A stretch of 64,000 nucleotides of DNA from Periweissella beninensis. GTDB taxonomy: Bacteria > Bacillota > Bacilli > Lactobacillales > Lactobacillaceae. The DNA is taken from NCBI RefSeq assembly GCF_016908275.1, contig NZ_JAFBDN010000008.1:1-64000 (forward strand). Reading direction: 5' to 3'. Below are positions 27,766 to 37,793 of this stretch, in pieces (the stretch's first letter is position 1; each line of letters begins with the position of its first letter). The translations under genes were made by a program, and so were the position numbers. The notes beneath the pieces were generated by a model, which was not told where the DNA came from, ran no database searches, and worked only from the letters and a program-made list of their open reading frames with translations.

Positions 27766-28247
27766 AAATAGCATTATTCCCAGGAAGTTTTGATCCCATG
27801 ACAAATGGTCATTTAGATATTATTAAGCGTGCAAGTGGTTTGTTTGATCATTTGATTGTTGGGGTGGGTACTAATACTAGTAAACAGCCTTTATTTACGA
27901 TGACTGAAAAAATTAGCCTTATCAAGGCAGCAACAGGCGGGTTTGCGAATATTGATGTTATTCAAATTGATGGTTTAACAGTCGATGTTATGAATAAAAT
28001 TGGTGCTAAGTATATTATACGTGGTTTGCGAAACGAAAGTGATTATTTATATGAAAGAGATATCGCTGAGATGAATCGCTATTTACGTGATGATATAGAA
28101 ACTGTCATTTTATTAGCACATCATGAAAATCAAAATGTAGCATCAAGTATGATTAAAGAGCTAGCGTACTTTGGTGGTGATGTTTCAAAACTAGTACCAG
28201 CAGTTGTAAATCAAGCATTACAAGCTAAAAAATCATTAGGAAAGTAA
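27762..28247 (+). CDS. coaD: Phosphopantetheine adenylyltransferase
   Basis: This 161-aa enzyme transfers AMP to 4'-phosphopantetheine in coenzyme A synthesis. The nucleotidyltransferase motif FPGSFDPMTNGHLDII (about 6-21, with the catalytic His) and the IIRGLRNESDYLYE segment are intact. It overlaps rsmD by 4 bp (ATGA). Length is standard. Confidence 0.97.
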   Translation: MKIALFPGSFDPMTNGHLDIIKRASGLFDHLIVGVGTNTSKQPLFTMTEKISLIKAATGGFANIDVIQIDGLTVDVMNKIGAKYIIRGLRNESDYLYERDIAEMNRYLRDDIETVILLAHHENQNVASSMIKELAYFGGDVSKLVPAVVNQALQAKKSLGK

Positions 28248-28256
28248 GGACGCTTT

Positions 28257-29294
28257 ATGGTGAAAAAACACAAACTTTTAAGATGGGCAGCCTTTTTTTT
28301 AGGAATGATGTTCCTAATCATTATTTGTTTTAAACCATTAAATTACTATATTGAATCGCCAGGAGGGGCAACAAATATTACCCCGTTTGTTAAAATTAAC
28401 CAACAAAAAAAGCATAAAAAGGGTCAATTTATGATTACTTATGTTCAACTTGCACAAGCAACGCCATTATCGTTGATATTAGCAAAGTTCAAGCAGCAAG
28501 ATACCATTTATACTACAATGCAAATAACAGGTGGGGCTAATAGTAAAACGTATAATCGAGTGCAAAATTTTTATATGCAAAATGCAATTGACGAAGCGAT
28601 TGCAGTTGCTTATAAAGCTGCTAATAAGCAAGTTTCTGCTAAATATGTTGGTATATTTATTACATCAATTGCTAAAAAATCATATTTCAGTAAACAGTTA
28701 AGGGTAGGTGATACAGTAACTAAAATAAATGGGCATCACTTTAAAAATGCACGTGGGTACCAACAATATTTAGCTAAAAAAACGGTTAATAGTAAAGTAA
28801 CGGTAACCTACATCAGAAATAATGTTACCAAAGTAGTTACTAATAAATTAATTAATTTAGGTAATAGCCGAGCGGGGCTAGGAATTAGTTTAGCTGATAA
28901 CGTTAAGGTGACTACTACTCCTAAAATTAGTGTCAATCCAGGCCAAATTGGTGGTCCATCTGGTGGCTTGATGTTTTCTTTAGAAATTTACAACCAGTTG
29001 ATTAACAATAATCTCAAACATAATCAAAAAATTGCCGGAACAGGAACGATTGATTTAGCAGGTAATGTTGGCGAAATTGGCGGTATTGATAAAAAAGTAA
29101 TTGCTGCTAATAAAGCGGGAGCCGCAATTTTCTTTGCACCATATGTAAAACCTACTAAATTAAATAAAATGATTGATGGTGGGGCTACAAATTATCAGGT
29201 AGCTAAAAAAACCATTAAAAAGTATCATTTAAAGTTAAAATTAGTACCGGTGGAAACATTTAATGATGGAATAAATTATTTAGCAAAACATTAG
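28257..29294 (+). CDS. sepM: SepM/YlbL-type PDZ-containing S16 protease
   Basis: This 345-aa membrane-anchored protease has one N-terminal helix (about 10-27), a PDZ domain (about 120-200) and a Lon-type protease domain. The Ser-Lys dyad is Ser235 in GGPSGGLMF and Lys279 or Lys280 in GEIGGIDKK. In streptococci SepM trims competence peptide; in Bacillus YlbL degrades a division inhibitor. Here it closes the coaD operon, next to the division genes. GTAAGGACGCTTT precedes the ATG. A strong terminator follows. Confidence 0.92.
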   Translation: MVKKHKLLRWAAFFLGMMFLIIICFKPLNYYIESPGGATNITPFVKINQQKKHKKGQFMITYVQLAQATPLSLILAKFKQQDTIYTTMQITGGANSKTYNRVQNFYMQNAIDEAIAVAYKAANKQVSAKYVGIFITSIAKKSYFSKQLRVGDTVTKINGHHFKNARGYQQYLAKKTVNSKVTVTYIRNNVTKVVTNKLINLGNSRAGLGISLADNVKVTTTPKISVNPGQIGGPSGGLMFSLEIYNQLINNNLKHNQKIAGTGTIDLAGNVGEIGGIDKKVIAANKAGAAIFFAPYVKPTKLNKMIDGGATNYQVAKKTIKKYHLKLKLVPVETFNDGINYLAKH

Positions 29295-29296
29295 AA

Positions 29297-29345
29297 AAAC
29301 AAATAAAAGGCAAATTTTTAAGAGCCTTTTATTTGTTTTATTTTA
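29297..29345 (+). terminator. Terminator of the ftsW-sepM operon
   Basis: A 15-bp perfect stem AAACAAATAAAAGGC / GCCTTTTATTTGTTT with a 12-nt loop is followed by a T-rich run. It separates sepM from ftsA, so ftsA must have its own promoter. Confidence 0.85.
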
Positions 29346-29440
29346 TTTTTTTTGAAAAGGCTATAAAAGGTGATTTATGTATGATTTTATCCCCCAATAA
29401 ACTGTAATCTATGATAAACTTATTAAGTATATAAAAATTA

Positions 29441-29461
29441 CAAGACTATCGGAAAGTCTTG
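29441..29461 (+). promoter_or_regulatory. Leader hairpin before ftsA
   Basis: CAAGACT and AGTCTTG (7-bp perfect stem, 7-nt loop) lie five bases before the AGGGGGGA ribosome binding site of ftsA. A TATGAT at 29410-29415 is a possible -10 box with no clear -35. The hairpin could affect translation or mRNA stability. Confidence 0.35.
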
Positions 29462-29483
29462 AACTCAGGGGGGATTACCTCAT

Positions 29484-30854
29484 ATGCATAACAATGAAAT
29501 TCATGTTGGTTTAGATATCGGAACATCAATGATTAAAGTTATTGTCGCAGAAACTCAAAACGGACAAACAAATGTTATCGGCATTGGTAGCGTTAAATCC
29601 AAGGGAGTTAAGCGGGGGGTAATTGTTGATATTAACGAAACAGCTAATGCGATTAAAGAAGCTGTTGATCAAGCCGCTATGAAGGCAAATATACAAATTA
29701 CAGAAGTTGTTGTTGGTTTACCTGCTAATCAATTGAAGATTGAACAAGTACATGGCTTATCCGCTATTACAAGTCAAGATAAGCGTATTTCCAATGACGA
29801 TGTTAAAGAAGTTGCACGTCAAGCATTAATTCAAAATTTACCACCAGAACGTGAGATAATTGACCTATCACCAACAGAGTTCATTGTTGATGGCTTTGAT
29901 AGCATTAAAGATCCGGTAGATATGGTCGGGGTACGATTAGAAATGCGTGGTATCGCATTTACTGGTCCAAAGACAATTATCCATAATGTCAAAATGGCAG
30001 TTGAAAAAGCCGGTTTTAATTTACGTGAATTTGTTATAATACCATTAGCAATTGGTCGAGCTATTCTCAGTGATGGTGAACAAAATTTTGGAACAGTCTT
30101 GATCGATGTTGGGGCAGGTCAAACAACTGTGGCAGTTATTCATGATTACCAATTAAAATTTGCTACGGTTGATCAAGAAGGTGGTAATTATATTACTAAG
30201 GATGTTTCTACGGTACTTAATACCTCTTACTCAAGTGCAGAAAAAATTAAGCGTGATTACGGATATGCAGATTCATTATTAGCATCTGAAAACAATGAAA
30301 TTCAAATTCCAGTTGTTGGTAAGGAACAGCCAGTTAAAATAACTGAAAAATACTTATCAGAAATAATTGAAGCTAGAGTTGATCAAATCTTTGCCAGAAT
30401 ATTTAAAATGCTACAGCCAATTGGAGCATTAGACATGCCAGGGGGGATTGTCTTAACTGGTGGAAGTGCTAATTTAGCAGAAATTAGTAAGTTTGTACAA
30501 CAAATGTTTGGAATGAATGTCAAAATTGGAATGCCTAATCAAATTGGGCTAAAAAATCCAGCAGTAACGGCGGGATATGCAATTGTAAAATTTGCGGCTG
30601 AACAAACTATGACTGAACGAGTTGTTAAAGAGGTTGTTTTTGGCACCCAAATTCAGCAAACACAACAGGATAATATATATTCGGAAAATAAAAAACGTGG
30701 CCTTGGCCGGCGAACATACGACAAATTTGATGAAACAGATACAGAAGAAATAATTGATAATTCATTCGAAGAAGATGAAGGAATCTTCAAGAATGATCCT
30801 AAAAAGAAAATTACAGACAGAGTCAAGCAAATTTTTAATAGTTTCTTTGACTAG
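29484..30854 (+). CDS. ftsA: Cell division protein FtsA
   Basis: This 456-aa actin-like ATPase begins VGLDIGTSMIKVIV and has the conserved VLIDVGAGQTTVAVI and GIVLTGGSANLAEI phosphate and nucleotide loops. An amphipathic C-terminal helix (about 440-456, KITDRVKQIFNSFFD) would bind the membrane and tether FtsZ. The acidic linker before it is longer than in Bacillus. It heads ftsA-ftsZ-sepF-yggT-ylmH-divIVA, but ftsQ and the mur genes that normally precede it are not here; sepM is instead. Confidence 0.96.
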   Translation: MHNNEIHVGLDIGTSMIKVIVAETQNGQTNVIGIGSVKSKGVKRGVIVDINETANAIKEAVDQAAMKANIQITEVVVGLPANQLKIEQVHGLSAITSQDKRISNDDVKEVARQALIQNLPPEREIIDLSPTEFIVDGFDSIKDPVDMVGVRLEMRGIAFTGPKTIIHNVKMAVEKAGFNLREFVIIPLAIGRAILSDGEQNFGTVLIDVGAGQTTVAVIHDYQLKFATVDQEGGNYITKDVSTVLNTSYSSAEKIKRDYGYADSLLASENNEIQIPVVGKEQPVKITEKYLSEIIEARVDQIFARIFKMLQPIGALDMPGGIVLTGGSANLAEISKFVQQMFGMNVKIGMPNQIGLKNPAVTAGYAIVKFAAEQTMTERVVKEVVFGTQIQQTQQDNIYSENKKRGLGRRTYDKFDETDTEEIIDNSFEEDEGIFKNDPKKKITDRVKQIFNSFFD

Positions 30855-30871
30855 TATTTGGAGGATAAACT

Positions 30872-32128
30872 ATGGACTTCATGGTAGATGAAACCGAGCA
30901 ATTCGGGGCAAAAATTAAAGTAATAGGTGTTGGTGGTGGTGGTTCAAACGCTGTCAATCGTATGATTGAAGAAGGTGTTTCAGGAGTTGAATTTATTGTT
31001 GCTAATACTGATGTACAGGCACTAGAAGCATCTAAAGCAGAAACACGAATTCAATTAGGACCTAAATTAACTAAGGGACTAGGGGCTGGATCAAATCCAG
31101 ACGTTGGGACAAAGGCAGCTCAGGAGTCAGAGCAAGATATTTCGGAAGCTTTAGCAGGTGCTGATATGGTGTTTGTTACTGCTGGAATGGGTGGCGGTAC
31201 CGGTAATGGTGCGGCGCCAGTGGTTGCCAAAATTGCTAAAGAACAAGGTGCGTTAACTGTAGGTGTTGTTACACGGCCGTTTACGTTTGAAGGTCCTCGA
31301 CGTGGCCGTTATGCAGCGGAAGGATTAGCAAATCTTAAAGAAAATGTTGATACGTTAATTGTTATTGCTAATAACCGTCTATTAGAAATTGTTGATAAAA
31401 AAGCACCAATGATGGAAGCATTTAAGGAAGCTGATAATGTTTTACGTCAAGGTGTACAAGGTATTTCTGATTTGATCATTAATCCGGGTTTTATTAACTT
31501 GGATTTTGCGGATGTTAAGACAGTGATGACTAATCAAGGAACTGCTTTAATGGGAATTGGTTCTGCAAATGGTGAAAATCGGGCATCAGAGGCAACAAAA
31601 AAGGCTATTTCATCACCATTGCTAGAAGCAGAAATCACAGGTGCTGAGCAAGTACTATTAAATATAACTGGTGGTCCTGATATGTCGTTGTTTGAAGCGC
31701 AAGCAGCTTCTGATGTTGTGGCACAAGCAGCGGGAACGGATGTTAATATTATTTTTGGAACGTCGATTGATATGGAAATGAATGAGGAAATTAGAGTGAC
31801 AGTTATTGCAACTGGAATTGAAAATGCCCATGCTAAAGCCACGCAACCTCAATCTGCCTTCAATCATCAAACTGTAATGCCCAAACAAGCAAATAATACC
31901 GTTGCAGAAACACCAAATACAAATAATATTGGAAATAACCAAGATCGTTTTCAAGGTTGGAATGATATTCAAAATGAGCAACCACGACAAACTAATTTAA
32001 ATGATAATGATCAATTTAAAGGTATTGAAAAACCCGATTTTAACGTTTTTAATACTGATAGTGATCAAAATGATGATGGGGATGATGGTGATTTAAATAC
32101 ACCAGTGTTCTTTAAACGAAGAAAGTAA
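30872..32128 (+). CDS. ftsZ: Cell division protein FtsZ
   Basis: This 418-aa tubulin homologue forms the Z ring. It has the GTP-binding loop [12 protein letters not shown] (about 108-119), the T7 loop [11 protein letters not shown] and a disordered linker rich in Asn and Gln (about 320-400). The C-terminal conserved peptide is [10 protein letters not shown], which contacts FtsA and SepF. TTTGGAGGATAAA is the ribosome binding site, 17 bp after ftsA. Confidence 0.98.
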   Translation: MDFMVDETEQFGAKIKVIGVGGGGSNAVNRMIEEGVSGVEFIVANTDVQALEASKAETRIQLGPKLTKGLGAGSNPDVGTKAAQESEQDISEALAGADMVFVTAGMGGGTGNGAAPVVAKIAKEQGALTVGVVTRPFTFEGPRRGRYAAEGLANLKENVDTLIVIANNRLLEIVDKKAPMMEAFKEADNVLRQGVQGISDLIINPGFINLDFADVKTVMTNQGTALMGIGSANGENRASEATKKAISSPLLEAEITGAEQVLLNITGGPDMSLFEAQAASDVVAQAAGTDVNIIFGTSIDMEMNEEIRVTVIATGIENAHAKATQPQSAFNHQTVMPKQANNTVAETPNTNNIGNNQDRFQGWNDIQNEQPRQTNLNDNDQFKGIEKPDFNVFNTDSDQNDDGDDGDLNTPVFFKRRK

Positions 32129-32150
32129 TGCACGATTGGAGGTAAGGTAA

Positions 32151-32582
32151 ATGGCATTTAGTTTTAAAAATTTCTTTAATATGGATGAAGAATATTTAGA
32201 AGATGAACCTGAATATATTAATTCTATGGAGACAATTAATAACCAATCGACCAAGACACCCCGCCAAAATAATAACAATGTACTTTCAATGGCAGAACAT
32301 CGAAGTGAACCTAAAGTGAATAATAGTAAAATAAGTCTATTTGAACCTAAAAAATATGCCGACGTCAAAGAAGTAGCAAATCGTTTATTGTCTGGACAAG
32401 CAACGATTGTTAATTTTTCTTCAATCGAAGATAGTCAAGCAAAACGAATTGTTGATTTTTTAACGGGAACTGTCTATGCAATTGATGGTGAAATTGAACG
32501 AATAGGTGATGCTATTTTCTTAGTAACACCACATAATTATGAAATTAGCGGAAGTGTTTCTGCGTCAATAAGCAAGGATTAA
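32151..32582 (+). CDS. sepF: Cell division protein SepF
   Basis: This 143-aa protein has an N-terminal amphipathic helix (AFSFKNFFNMDEEY), a variable linker and a C-terminal DUF552 domain (ADVKEVANRLLSGQATIVNF to IFLVTPHNYEI). SepF forms rings that bundle FtsZ and anchor it to the membrane. It follows ftsZ directly; the ylmD and ylmE genes found between them in many Firmicutes are missing. Confidence 0.93.
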   Translation: MAFSFKNFFNMDEEYLEDEPEYINSMETINNQSTKTPRQNNNNVLSMAEHRSEPKVNNSKISLFEPKKYADVKEVANRLLSGQATIVNFSSIEDSQAKRIVDFLTGTVYAIDGEIERIGDAIFLVTPHNYEISGSVSASISKD

Positions 32583-32611
32583 ATTCCTAACTTTAAGGAG
32601 AATTACGAACA

Positions 32612-32878
32612 ATGTCAATTGTTTTATTAGTTATTGCCAAACTTATTCAATTATACATTTGGCTAATTATTGCTAATGCGTTAATGAGTTGGTTCCCGGG
32701 GGCGGGACAATCTAGTCTAGGTCGGTGGATAAGTAAAGTCGTCGATCCATATTTAAATGTTTTTAGTTTTATAAAACCAATTGGTGGTGTTGATTTTAGT
32801 CCGGTTGTAGCTGTGCTAGCACTTGAAGCAGCACAACTAGGAATTCAAAGAATTTTTATCTTTTTGGGCCTAGTTTAG
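32612..32878 (+). CDS. YggT family membrane protein
   Basis: This 88-aa protein has two membrane helices of the YggT/YlmG family: residues 3-25 including IWLIIANALMSWFPG, and about 62-86. A conserved VVDPYLNVF loop lies between. The family is linked to envelope or osmotic functions and sits with sepF and ylmH in many Firmicutes. TAAGGAGAATTA precedes the start. Confidence 0.9.
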   Translation: MSIVLLVIAKLIQLYIWLIIANALMSWFPGAGQSSLGRWISKVVDPYLNVFSFIKPIGGVDFSPVVAVLALEAAQLGIQRIFIFLGLV

Positions 32879-32885
32879 GTGAAGT

Positions 32886-33686
32886 ATGGTGATCGTGAAT
32901 AATAATAATATTGCACAACACTTTCGCCCAGATGAGCTAAAATTTATTGAGCAAGTTCAAAGTTGGTTAAAAGTAGCACTTGATGAATATCGACCGGTGT
33001 TGAGCCAATTTTTAAATCCTCGACAACAAAGAATTGCAACTACAGTAGTAAACCGTGAGGCAACAGTTAACCATCGATACTATGGCGGCCAAAATGCGGA
33101 AATGCAAAGATTGCTAATTTATCCAAGTTATTATGAACCTGAGGTTGCTGATTTTGAAATAAGTTTGTTACAAATTGATTATCCAACCAAATTTGCGATA
33201 CTTAAACATAATCAAATTTTAGGATCACTTATGGGATTGGGATTAACACGAAATACATTTGGTGATGTAGTAAATGCTGGCGATACTTGGCAATTCTTTG
33301 TAAATAAAGATATGGCATCATATGTTATTACTAATTTAACCAAGATTGATAAAATTAAAATTCACTTGCATCCGGTGGCATTAAGTTTAGCAGTCAGAAA
33401 TGAAGATGAATGGGAAAACACTACAATTACAGTTTCGTCATTACGTCTAGATGTTTTAATTTCAGAAACATTTAATTTATCAAGAAGTCGTGTTAAACAA
33501 ATGGTTGAGGCAGGAAATGTTAAATTAAATTGGGCAGAAATTTTCAAGCCTGATTATAGCATAACATTAGATGACTGGATTTCAGTTCGTCATTTTGGAC
33601 GTATACGTTTAGTTGAAGTTTTAGGAACTACCAAAAAAGAAAAATTAAGGGTTAACATTAATAAAATTGAAAATAGCAAGAAATGA
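32886..33686 (+). CDS. ylmH: YlmH-family S4-domain RNA-binding protein
   Basis: This 266-aa protein has the YlmH N-terminal region and a C-terminal S4 RNA-binding domain (about 180-235, with SSLRLDVLISETFNLSRSRV and KQMVEAGNVKLNW). Recent work in other Firmicutes links YlmH to ribosome rescue after large-subunit splitting, similar to RqcP. It is in the usual place between yggT and divIVA, 7 bp after yggT. Confidence 0.9.
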   Translation: MVIVNNNNIAQHFRPDELKFIEQVQSWLKVALDEYRPVLSQFLNPRQQRIATTVVNREATVNHRYYGGQNAEMQRLLIYPSYYEPEVADFEISLLQIDYPTKFAILKHNQILGSLMGLGLTRNTFGDVVNAGDTWQFFVNKDMASYVITNLTKIDKIKIHLHPVALSLAVRNEDEWENTTITVSSLRLDVLISETFNLSRSRVKQMVEAGNVKLNWAEIFKPDYSITLDDWISVRHFGRIRLVEVLGTTKKEKLRVNINKIENSKK

Positions 33687-33695
33687 GGAATTAAA

Positions 33696-34382
33696 ATGGC
33701 ACTTACACCAATCGATATTCAAAATAAAGAATTCACTAAAAGTGGTCGTAAAGGATATGATGCAAAGGAAGTCACCGACTATTTAAATCAAATTATTGCA
33801 GATTATGCGACCTTAATTGAAATGAATAATCAGTTAAAAACCCAAGTTGCGGACTATGAGGCTCGAGATGCGCAAATTGAAGAAATGAAGCAGTCGGTTA
33901 CACAGTCAATTTTAGTTGCACAAGAAGCTGCTGATCGTCTTAAAAAAACAGCTGATGAATCAGCTAAAAAAACATTGACACAATCACAAGAAGAAGCGCA
34001 AAAGCTACTTGGGGATGCTAAAGAACAATCAGAAACTTTAATACGTGATGCTGAAAATAAATCACAAACCATTTTAAATGATGCGGCAGCAGAAAATGAA
34101 AAATTAGTTATCGAAACGAGTATTATTAAAAAGGATACCGTTGAATTTAAAGCTAAGTTAAAAAGTTTATTATTAGCGCAACTAGATTTAGTTGATAGTA
34201 ATGATTGGGAAAAGGTTTTAAGTGACCGAGGCTTTGAAATCGTGCCTAAAACTAAAGAGTATATACAAAAAAACTCTACCACAGAGGTTGACAATGACAC
34301 CGAAAATAGCGTAAACTCAGATACATCAACCGAACCAGTAAAGACGTATATTCTTTTACCTGATGAGGAAGGTAAAGCATAA
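33696..34382 (+). CDS. divIVA: Cell division initiation protein DivIVA
   Basis: This 228-aa coiled-coil protein starts with the lipid-binding LTPIDIQNKEFTKSGRKGYD and continues with DAKEVTDYLNQI. A long coiled coil spans about 30-160 with an Ala/Gln/Lys-rich stretch. DivIVA recognises curved membrane at poles and septa. The last 40 residues are acidic, Thr/Ser-rich and variable. It is the last gene of the division operon; no terminator is visible before the ileS T-box. Confidence 0.94.
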   Translation: MALTPIDIQNKEFTKSGRKGYDAKEVTDYLNQIIADYATLIEMNNQLKTQVADYEARDAQIEEMKQSVTQSILVAQEAADRLKKTADESAKKTLTQSQEEAQKLLGDAKEQSETLIRDAENKSQTILNDAAAENEKLVIETSIIKKDTVEFKAKLKSLLLAQLDLVDSNDWEKVLSDRGFEIVPKTKEYIQKNSTTEVDNDTENSVNSDTSTEPVKTYILLPDEEGKA

Positions 34383-34429
34383 TTTTTTAAATAGAGCTTT
34401 TAAGCACATAGCAAATTAAAACTCTGTAA

Positions 34430-34592
34430 AGTGAACTAAGGATAGTGGGAACTTAGGCGGTTATTTGATTTGTTATGATCAATCTATTTGTTTTTACAAC
34501 TTAATACTTTAATGAGGGCAAATGCCAAATTAGGGTGGTACCACGATATTAAGTCGTCCCTAGCGTTATCTAATAACGCTAGGGGCTTTTTT
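34430..34592 (+). promoter_or_regulatory. T-box riboswitch of ileS
   Basis: The T-box sequence AGGGTGGTACCACG (34532-34545) is followed by a terminator with 12-bp arms CCCTAGCGTTAT (34558-34569) and ATAACGCTAGGG (34573-34584) and a T-run. Uncharged tRNA-Ile would stabilise the antiterminator and let ileS be read. Upstream I see hairpins CTAAG..CTTAG and TTGAT..ATCAA, but no standard Stem I with a GAA-specifier-A motif, so the Ile specifier is not located. The left boundary is approximate. Confidence 0.85.
34558..34592 (+). terminator. Regulated terminator of the ileS T-box
   Basis: A 12-bp perfect stem with a 3-nt loop (CTA) is followed by GGCTTTTTT. The left arm overlaps the region that pairs with the T-box bulge in the antiterminator. 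Confidence 0.9.
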
Positions 34593-34625
34593 AATTTAAT
34601 TTTATTATGATAGGAGAGTAGCAAT

Positions 34626-37421
34626 ATGAAAGTTAAAGATACTTTAAATCTTGGAAAAACTAAATTTCCCATGCGTGGTAATTTACCTATAAAAGAACTT
34701 GAACGCGAAAATGTTTGGTTTGAAAATAAAGTTTATGAACAACGACTAAAATTAAATGAAGGGAAACCAAGCTTTATTTTACATGATGGGCCTCCATATG
34801 CAAATGGTAATATTCATATTGGCCATGCACTGAATAAAATAACGAAAGATATGATTGTTCGTTTTAAATCAATGAGTGGTTTTTATGCACCATATGTTCC
34901 CGGATGGGATACTCATGGCCTACCAATTGAACAACAATTGACTAAGGCTGGTCATGACCGTAAAAAGCTTTCAAAAGTGGAATGGCGCAAGCTTGCTGAA
35001 AACTTTGCTAAAAAGCAAGTGGATAAGCAACGTGCGGATTTCAAACGATTAGGGGTTAGCGCCGAATGGGATAATCCATACCTAACGTTAAACCCAGATT
35101 TCGAGGCAGCTCAGGTACGTACCTTTGGTGAAATGGCTAAAAAGGGGTATATTTATAAAGGTAAAAAACCTGTTTATTGGTCATGGTCGTCAGAGTCAGC
35201 ATTAGCTGAAGCTGAAATTGAATATCATGATGTGGTATCACCAACTGCTTTTTATGGTGAACAAGTTATTGATGGACTTGGTATCTTAGATAACGATACA
35301 TATATGGTAGTTTGGACAACGACACCGTGGACTATTCCTGGTTCTCGTGGAATAACAATTGGTGAAAATTTTGAATATTCAGTTGTTAAACCAGTTGGTT
35401 CAGATAAAAAATATGTGATAGCAACCGATTTGTTGACTAAGGATGCAGAAAAATTTGGCTGGGTAGACTATACTGTTGAAAAAACAGTACGTGGTGTTGA
35501 ATTAGAAAACATTTTAGTACAACATCCATTTTATAATGATATTAAGCTGGTTACTATGCTCGGTGATTTTGTTACTCTTGATGCTGGGACCGGGCTTGTT
35601 CATACGGCCCCTGGTTTTGGGGAAGATGATTTCTGGGTTGGTCAAAAATATAACTTAGAAGTTGCTGTGCCAGTTAATGATCAAGGGCTTATGACAAAAG
35701 AAGCAGGTAGTGATTTTGAAGGTGTCTTTTACGAAGATGCAAACGCTATCTCATTAAAAAAATTAGCTGATTTAGGTTTATTATTAAAGCAAGAAGATAT
35801 TGAGCATAGCTATCCATTTGATTGGCGCACTAAAAAGCCAATAATTTTTAGAGCTGTACCGCAATGGTTTGCTTCTGTTGAAGCATTCCGGCAACAAATT
35901 TTGGATGCGCTTGATGAAGTTACCTTTTTACCAGAATGGGGTAAGGTTCGTTTATATAATATGATTCGAGATCGTGGAGATTGGGTCATTTCACGACAAC
36001 GTGTTTGGGGTGTTCCACTACCAATTTTTTATGCCGAAGATAAAACACCTATTTTAAATGAAGAAACAATTAATCACGTCGCAGAATTATTTGAAAAATA
36101 TGGATCAAATGTCTGGTTTGAAAGAGAAGCCAAAGATTTATTACCTGAAGGATACACTTCTGAACACTCACCTAATGGTGAGTTTACTAAAGAAGAAGAT
36201 ATCATGGATGTCTGGTTTGACTCGGGATCTTCTCACCAAGGTGTGTTGGCCACACGGAATTATTTGAGTAATCAAGCTGATTTGTATTTAGAAGGCTCAG
36301 ATCAGTATCGTGGCTGGTTTAATTCATCATTAATTACATCTGTGGCAGTTACTGGGCGTGCCCCATATAAAAGTATCTTATCACAAGGTTTTGTTTTAGA
36401 TGGACAAGGACGCAAGATGTCTAAATCTGAGGGAAATTCAATTGTCCCCAATGATGTTATTAAACAAATGGGGGCGGAAATTATTCGCTTATGGGTTGCC
36501 TCTGTTGATACGGATAGTGATGTACGAGTTTCAATGGAAATTTTGAAACAAAGTTCAGAAACATATCGGAAAATTAGAAATACAATGCGTTTCTTATTGG
36601 CAAATACTTCTGATTATAATGCTAAAACTGATGCAATAGCCTTTAATGATATGCCGCAATCAGATCAATACTTTTATGTGTTAGTTAATGAGTTGACACG
36701 TGATATTCTTGACATGTACGATAAATATGATTTTGTTGATTTATTTAAACGAATTGTAAACTTTATTAATGTCGATTTATCAGCATATTATTTAGACTAT
36801 GCTAAAGATGTTGTGTATGTTGAAGCACCAGATAGTTTAGAACGTCGTTCTATGCAAACAGTTTTCTATAAAACAGTTCTGAATCTAACCAAACTATTAT
36901 TACCAATACTTCCACATACTAGTGAAGAAATTTGGGAATACTTGCAAGAAGGTGAAGCGTTTGCGTATTTATCAGAAATGCCACAAGTAGAAGAATTAGC
37001 AAATAGCAAAGTGTTAGTAGCCAAGTGGCATGAATTTAGAAGTATGCGTGATAGTATTAACAAGGCATTGGAAGAAGCACGTGATGATAAATTAATCGGT
37101 AAACCAGCTGAAGCAGCTGTTACACTTTATCTGACAGAAGCACAAACTGAGCTAGTAGCTTCTTTAAATGTGGATATCAGAGTGATGCTTTTAGTATCAC
37201 AATTACATTTAGCAAACCGTGATGATGCTCCTACTGAAGCACTTGAAATAGATGGTTTGCAGCTAGTGGTTAAGCATGCTGAAGGTGAAGTAAGTCAACG
37301 CGATCGTCTTTATCATACAGATTTAGGAGCAGATAGTACTTTCCCAACTTTAAGTAAGCATGAAGCTGCTATTGTAAGAAAGTATTATCCAGAAGCAGTT
37401 ACAGCAGGTTTTGAAGATTAG
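34626..37421 (+). CDS. ileS: Isoleucyl-tRNA synthetase with degenerate C-terminal zinc finger
   Basis: This 931-aa class Ia synthetase has HIGH at 64-67 and KMSKS at 597-601, with the editing domain between them. The C-terminal region normally carries CxxC...CxxC that binds zinc. Here the flanking sequence is retained ([24 protein letters not shown]), but the four cysteine positions read Ser890, Asp893, Ser910 and Glu913. The enzyme therefore probably folds this module without zinc. It is controlled by the T-box at 34430. TAGGAGAGTAGCA is the ribosome binding site. Confidence 0.97.
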   Translation: MKVKDTLNLGKTKFPMRGNLPIKELERENVWFENKVYEQRLKLNEGKPSFILHDGPPYANGNIHIGHALNKITKDMIVRFKSMSGFYAPYVPGWDTHGLPIEQQLTKAGHDRKKLSKVEWRKLAENFAKKQVDKQRADFKRLGVSAEWDNPYLTLNPDFEAAQVRTFGEMAKKGYIYKGKKPVYWSWSSESALAEAEIEYHDVVSPTAFYGEQVIDGLGILDNDTYMVVWTTTPWTIPGSRGITIGENFEYSVVKPVGSDKKYVIATDLLTKDAEKFGWVDYTVEKTVRGVELENILVQHPFYNDIKLVTMLGDFVTLDAGTGLVHTAPGFGEDDFWVGQKYNLEVAVPVNDQGLMTKEAGSDFEGVFYEDANAISLKKLADLGLLLKQEDIEHSYPFDWRTKKPIIFRAVPQWFASVEAFRQQILDALDEVTFLPEWGKVRLYNMIRDRGDWVISRQRVWGVPLPIFYAEDKTPILNEETINHVAELFEKYGSNVWFEREAKDLLPEGYTSEHSPNGEFTKEEDIMDVWFDSGSSHQGVLATRNYLSNQADLYLEGSDQYRGWFNSSLITSVAVTGRAPYKSILSQGFVLDGQGRKMSKSEGNSIVPNDVIKQMGAEIIRLWVASVDTDSDVRVSMEILKQSSETYRKIRNTMRFLLANTSDYNAKTDAIAFNDMPQSDQYFYVLVNELTRDILDMYDKYDFVDLFKRIVNFINVDLSAYYLDYAKDVVYVEAPDSLERRSMQTVFYKTVLNLTKLLLPILPHTSEEIWEYLQEGEAFAYLSEMPQVEELANSKVLVAKWHEFRSMRDSINKALEEARDDKLIGKPAEAAVTLYLTEAQTELVASLNVDIRVMLLVSQLHLANRDDAPTEALEIDGLQLVVKHAEGEVSQRDRLYHTDLGADSTFPTLSKHEAAIVRKYYPEAVTAGFED

Positions 37422-37479
37422 CTATAAATAGTTTGTACAATGAAGGCTGATATCTTAAATACTTAAATGAGTAAGTTTC

Positions 37480-37566
37480 GGCTCTTTGGTAAATGACACT
37501 GATAGACTAAATAATTAAATTAATTTATTAAGCAACTAATTCGAAATTTTAATTAGTTGCTTTTTT
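37480..37566 (+). mobile_element. Solo right end of an ISL3-family element
   Basis: GGCTCTTTGGTAAATGACAC is followed by TGATAGACTAAATAATTAAA and a 29-nt hairpin. It matches the right end of the deleted IS at 51293-51213 read on the minus strand, with most bases identical. No transposase frame adjoins it. Confidence 0.6.
37532..37566 (+). terminator. 29-nt family hairpin, probable ileS terminator
   Basis: GCAACTAATTC and AATTAGTTGC form the stem, followed by TTTTTT. It lies 110 bp after the ileS stop codon inside the IS-end relic, so the relic probably supplies the ileS terminator. Confidence 0.65.
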
Positions 37567-37730
37567 ATTTATGGTAAAACTAAAAGTTTAACAAAAGTTA
37601 AATTGTGTAGACTAAGATTTTAAATGTTTCAATTTACGGTCTATAACATGCGTACTACGCTTTCATAATCTGTGTTTGGTAAAAAATTAGCTGTTCTACG
37701 CTATATGGGGGTAATTAATAAAAAAAGAAT

Positions 37731-37793
37731 ATATATACAAAAGAACACAATTAAAGCGACGATAGTAGCTTTAATGTGTTCTTTTGTATATAT
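37731..37793 (-). terminator. Long hairpin terminator of tRNA-Arg (minus strand)
   Basis: A 26-bp stem with one bulged A (left arm 37731-37757, right arm 37768-37793) is followed on the minus strand by ATTCTTTTTTT. It lies about 65 bp after the 3' end of the tRNA gene, in the correct direction. Confidence 0.65.

Noticed and set aside
33854-34300. 148-codon open frame antisense to divIVA
   Set aside because: Ser/Cys-rich reading of the Ala/Glu/Lys coiled coil on the other strand; no regulatory signals.
37570-37730. Transposase C-terminus on the minus strand next to the solo IS end
   Set aside because: Frames are short and broken by stops, and no ISL3 transposase motif could be recognised.
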